Of a stretch of DNA of 6,210 nucleotides, positions 4,680 to 6,210 are shown one piece after another. The translations under genes and the position numbers were made by a program. This DNA comes from Microcaldota archaeon (lineage in GTDB: Archaea > Micrarchaeota > Micrarchaeia > Anstonellales > Bilamarchaeaceae). Each line of letters begins with the position of its first letter. Positions within the stretch are counted from its first letter, which is position 1. The notes beneath the pieces were generated by a model, which saw only the letters and a list, made by a program, of their open reading frames with translations, was not told the origin of the DNA and did not search any database. The stretch is taken from the NCBI GenBank assembly GCA_030666035.1, contig DAOUYQ010000051.1:1-6210 (forward strand). The letters are read 5' to 3'.

Positions 4680-5717
4680 ATGCACTTACTTCAGGACCCT
4701 AAGCTGCTCGAGCAGGCCATCTCAAAAGTGCTTATAGATGAGCTGCACATTCTTTCTGCCTCAACCGGTCAGGAAAGGAAAGAACAGCTTAGGTATTTTG
4801 GGGGCAAAACCAAGATAAGCCAGCTCAATCTTCTCGAGCTATCCCTGACCCTGGGAACGCTAAAGCAAATGGCTCTCCACATTGAAGAGATTGAGGATTT
4901 CAAGATTCTTCTTGCTACATTTGGAGATGTTGCCTCATCCCTTGCTGGTGAGGCGAGGAATGAGTCAGCCGAGGATATTCTCGAGTTGTGCAGCAGGCTC
5001 AGGATCAAGTTTGATTGCCAGGATGCACTTGTAGAAGCAGGTTCTGATGCAATACATTCCATTGTAAGTTCACGGGCAAATAAAGAGGAGCCGCTTAAGG
5101 ATTTTTTGCGCTCTTCCCTTAATAAGCGGATTCCCCTCCAAAAATTAATTGCCCTCAAAACACTTTCAAAACTTAGGTACACTGATGAAGGCCTGATTCA
5201 GGATACAATTCCCCTCCTGGTCGATGCAGACCCTCTAGTTCGGGAGAATGCACAAAAGGCATTGAAAACACTCCAGCGCGCCAAGCACCCCCTTAAGCAG
5301 ATTCTGATTGGCGAAAACCCCGAGCGGCCGCTCAAAGCCTACCTAAAAATAAAAGAGCCGCCCTATCTTGCAACCCTAAAGGAAATTGCAATAACCGGAT
5401 TCCTGATGAATGTAGAAAACCTCTCCAGGCTCGCAGAATCCCTTGCTTTTAGGGAAGTGATAAGCAAGGATGATGTATTCTATTATTCTGTCCGTGCCCG
5501 TAGAAAAAATGCCCTCCTCTTCTCCTCCCATAAGGAGAGCATGTCAAGGGTGTCCGCCCTCCAGGAGCTAATCCTGGAGAAGAAAAAAATGCATGCCCCC
5601 GGCGATACAGCTGATTCCGGGAAAAAAGGGTTTAAACGGAAACATCAACCTCCAAAGAAAGAAAGTAGCCTGAGCGGCAGGCTCCTTGCTGCACTCCATA
5701 TTCGCAAGAAAAGTTAA
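4680..5717 (+). CDS. Helical HEAT-like repeat protein with basic C-terminal tail, unknown function
   Basis: This 345-residue soluble protein appears almost wholly alpha-helical. Residues 152-198 resemble HEAT repeats: a helix ending LSKLRYTDE, then LIQDTIPLLVDADPLVRENA (172-191) with the typical Asp-Pro-x-Val-Arg turn, followed by QKALKTL. Weaker helical pairs fill 45-130. HEAT arrays usually serve as protein-binding scaffolds. Residues 299-345 form a Lys/Arg-rich, probably disordered tail (KKGFKRKHQPPKK) ending in a short amphipathic stretch (GRLLAALHIRKKS), which suggests nucleic-acid, ribosome or acidic-membrane contact. No catalytic motif, signal peptide or membrane helix is seen, and I do not recognise a named family. 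The start is set by the leaderless spacing from the TATA element at 4649. It follows the 252-residue orphan gene after 143 bases but has its own promoter. Confidence 0.78.
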   Translation: MHLLQDPKLLEQAISKVLIDELHILSASTGQERKEQLRYFGGKTKISQLNLLELSLTLGTLKQMALHIEEIEDFKILLATFGDVASSLAGEARNESAEDILELCSRLRIKFDCQDALVEAGSDAIHSIVSSRANKEEPLKDFLRSSLNKRIPLQKLIALKTLSKLRYTDEGLIQDTIPLLVDADPLVRENAQKALKTLQRAKHPLKQILIGENPERPLKAYLKIKEPPYLATLKEIAITGFLMNVENLSRLAESLAFREVISKDDVFYYSVRARRKNALLFSSHKESMSRVSALQELILEKKKMHAPGDTADSGKKGFKRKHQPPKKESSLSGRLLAALHIRKKS

Positions 5718-5757
5718 GTTGGCCAATAAATATTCTTTCCTTTGCCTGCCCAGGAAG

Positions 5758-5776
5758 TTTTTCTATTTTTTCTTTG
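5758..5776 (+). terminator. T-rich terminator after the HEAT-like gene
   Basis: Three T-runs (5, 6 and 3 bases) separated by C and A start about 40 bases after the stop at 5715-5717. No stem precedes them, as in the tract after the cold-shock gene. Confidence 0.55.
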
Positions 5777-5796
5777 ATTAGGAATTTGTAAAATCT

Positions 5797-5815
5797 GAGT
5801 AATCTCCGATTACTT
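5797..5815. repeat. Inverted repeat 1 of an abutting series of three
   Basis: AGTAATC (5798-5804) and GATTACT (5808-5814) pair perfectly across TCC, with a further G-T pair outside. It could be an operator or a short hairpin. Confidence 0.5.
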
Positions 5816-5816
5816 C

Positions 5817-5875
5817 TCACAGTGTGTAGTTCCTTACTATCTTGAGATGTGCAGAGCAAAAGCTACACACTGTGA
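5817..5875. repeat. Inverted repeat 2: 13-bp perfect arms
   Basis: TCACAGTGTGTAG (5817-5829) is the exact reverse complement of CTACACACTGTGA (5863-5875). The 33-base spacer can add a G-U and a U-A pair next to the arms. It begins two bases after repeat 1 and ends one base before repeat 3. A stable RNA hairpin, a recombination site or the ends of a tiny element are all possible; no flanking target duplication is obvious. Confidence 0.65.
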
Positions 5876-5876
5876 C

Positions 5877-5894
5877 TATTGGGCAAGCCCAATA
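5877..5894. repeat. Inverted repeat 3: 8-bp arms around AA
   Basis: TATTGGGC and GCCCAATA form a perfect 18-base palindrome with a central AA. The tight centre favours a DNA-binding site for a dimeric protein over an RNA hairpin. It ends 36 bases before the TATA element of the DUF5320 gene, a suitable place for an activator. Confidence 0.55.
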
Positions 5895-5929
5895 TTCCTA
5901 AAGCGAACAAATTTTTGCCAAGGTATCGC

Positions 5930-5937
5930 TTTATATA
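5930..5937 (+). promoter_or_regulatory. TATA element of the DUF5320 gene
   Basis: TTTATATA, the best consensus TATA box in the window, starts 30 bases before the A of ATG 5960. No Shine-Dalgarno sequence is present, so a leaderless message is likely. Confidence 0.7.
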
Positions 5938-5959
5938 GTTTTGTGAATATATATTCATT

Positions 5960-6210
5960 ATGCCTGGAAGAGATAGAAGTGGGCCAAATGGATATGGGCC
6001 TCTAAGCGGAAGAGGCTATGGACCCTGCGGAAGACGCGGGAGCTATGGAGCTTATGGAAGAGGGAGAGGATATGGGCCCTGCGGAAGAGGCTATGGATGG
6101 GGCCCTGGATGGGGTTATGAATCATACATGCCTCCAAGGGCGCCTGCTGTTCCCTCAAAAGAGGAGGAAACTGAGTTTCTTAAAGCAGAGCTTAAAGAGC
6201 TTGAAGCCGA
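5960..6210 (+). CDS. DUF5320-family Gly/Arg/Tyr-rich protein (3'-truncated by window edge)
   Basis: The frame is open from ATG 5960 to the window end (83 complete codons). The opening MPGRDRSGPNGYGPLSGRGY matches the family pattern MPGxDxTGPxGxGPxTGRG. A low-complexity Gly/Tyr/Arg segment follows to about residue 56 with two PCG motifs (Cys23, Cys41), then a Pro-rich hinge and, from about residue 67, the charged start of the usual C-terminal coiled coil (EEETEFLKAELKELEA). The family is of unknown function, small and soluble, and is often found in anaerobes near dinitrogenase iron-molybdenum cofactor (NifX/NifB-like) proteins; no such neighbour is visible here. The remaining coiled coil lies outside the window. 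The low-complexity part includes a 17-base exact DNA repeat. Confidence 0.85.
   Translation, partial: MPGRDRSGPNGYGPLSGRGYGPCGRRGSYGAYGRGRGYGPCGRGYGWGPGWGYESYMPPRAPAVPSKEEETEFLKAELKELEA
6006..6097 (+). repeat. 17-base direct repeat inside the DUF5320 gene
   Basis: GCGGAAGAGGCTATGGA occurs at 6006-6022 and 6081-6097, in phase, 75 bases apart, encoding GRGYG both times. Conserved synonymous codons suggest recent duplication within the low-complexity segment. Confidence 0.6.

Noticed and set aside
5632..5859. 75-codon minus-strand ORF with a plausible-looking basic helix
   Set aside because: It overlaps the 3' end of the HEAT-like gene, starts at TTG inside an inverted-repeat spacer and has no promoter or ribosome-binding site; it could be a remnant but nothing supports that.
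5797..6097. CRISPR-like array
   Set aside because: The inverted repeats differ from one another and the direct repeat in the DUF5320 gene is coding; there are no regularly spaced identical repeats.

Overview
The window looks archaeal. Four coding starts (844, 3778, 4680, 5960) sit 30-31 bases downstream of the first base of an AT-rich TATA-like octamer and have no Shine-Dalgarno sequence, which is the geometry of leaderless archaeal transcripts. T-rich tracts follow two genes, and one gene belongs to the Gly/Arg-rich DUF5320 family common in archaea and anaerobes. The gene set (family-X polymerase, GadC-like antiporter, cold-shock protein, orphan small proteins) does not fix the lineage; an uncultivated DPANN or euryarchaeal genome is an inference only.

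Left part (1-2271): the C-terminal PHP nuclease domain of a family-X DNA polymerase, cut by the window edge, then a 475-residue GadC-type amino-acid antiporter with its own promoter. A 319-base gap follows (2272-2590) with no convincing gene but several inverted repeats, the best being a two-tier hairpin at 2349-2403.

Middle (2591-3660): two small minus-strand membrane-protein genes flank a plus-strand cold-shock protein gene. The cold-shock gene and the first membrane gene appear to diverge from one near-palindromic TATA element. Both membrane genes have a start one base out of step with the best initiation signals, and the second may be coupled by a TGATG overlap to a 40-codon ORF.

Right part (3661-6210): two plus-strand orphan genes follow, each with a leaderless-type promoter. 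One encodes a 252-residue protein with an internal duplication and a possible helix-turn-helix; the other a 345-residue helical, HEAT-like protein with a basic tail. After them, three abutting inverted repeats (5797-5894) lie just upstream of the promoter of a DUF5320 gene that runs off the window.

No operon-scale pathway is visible. Most genes have their own promoter, so functional links between neighbours are not established. The most unusual material is the triple inverted-repeat array, the hairpin region after the antiporter, the internally duplicated orphan protein and the displaced starts of the two small membrane genes.
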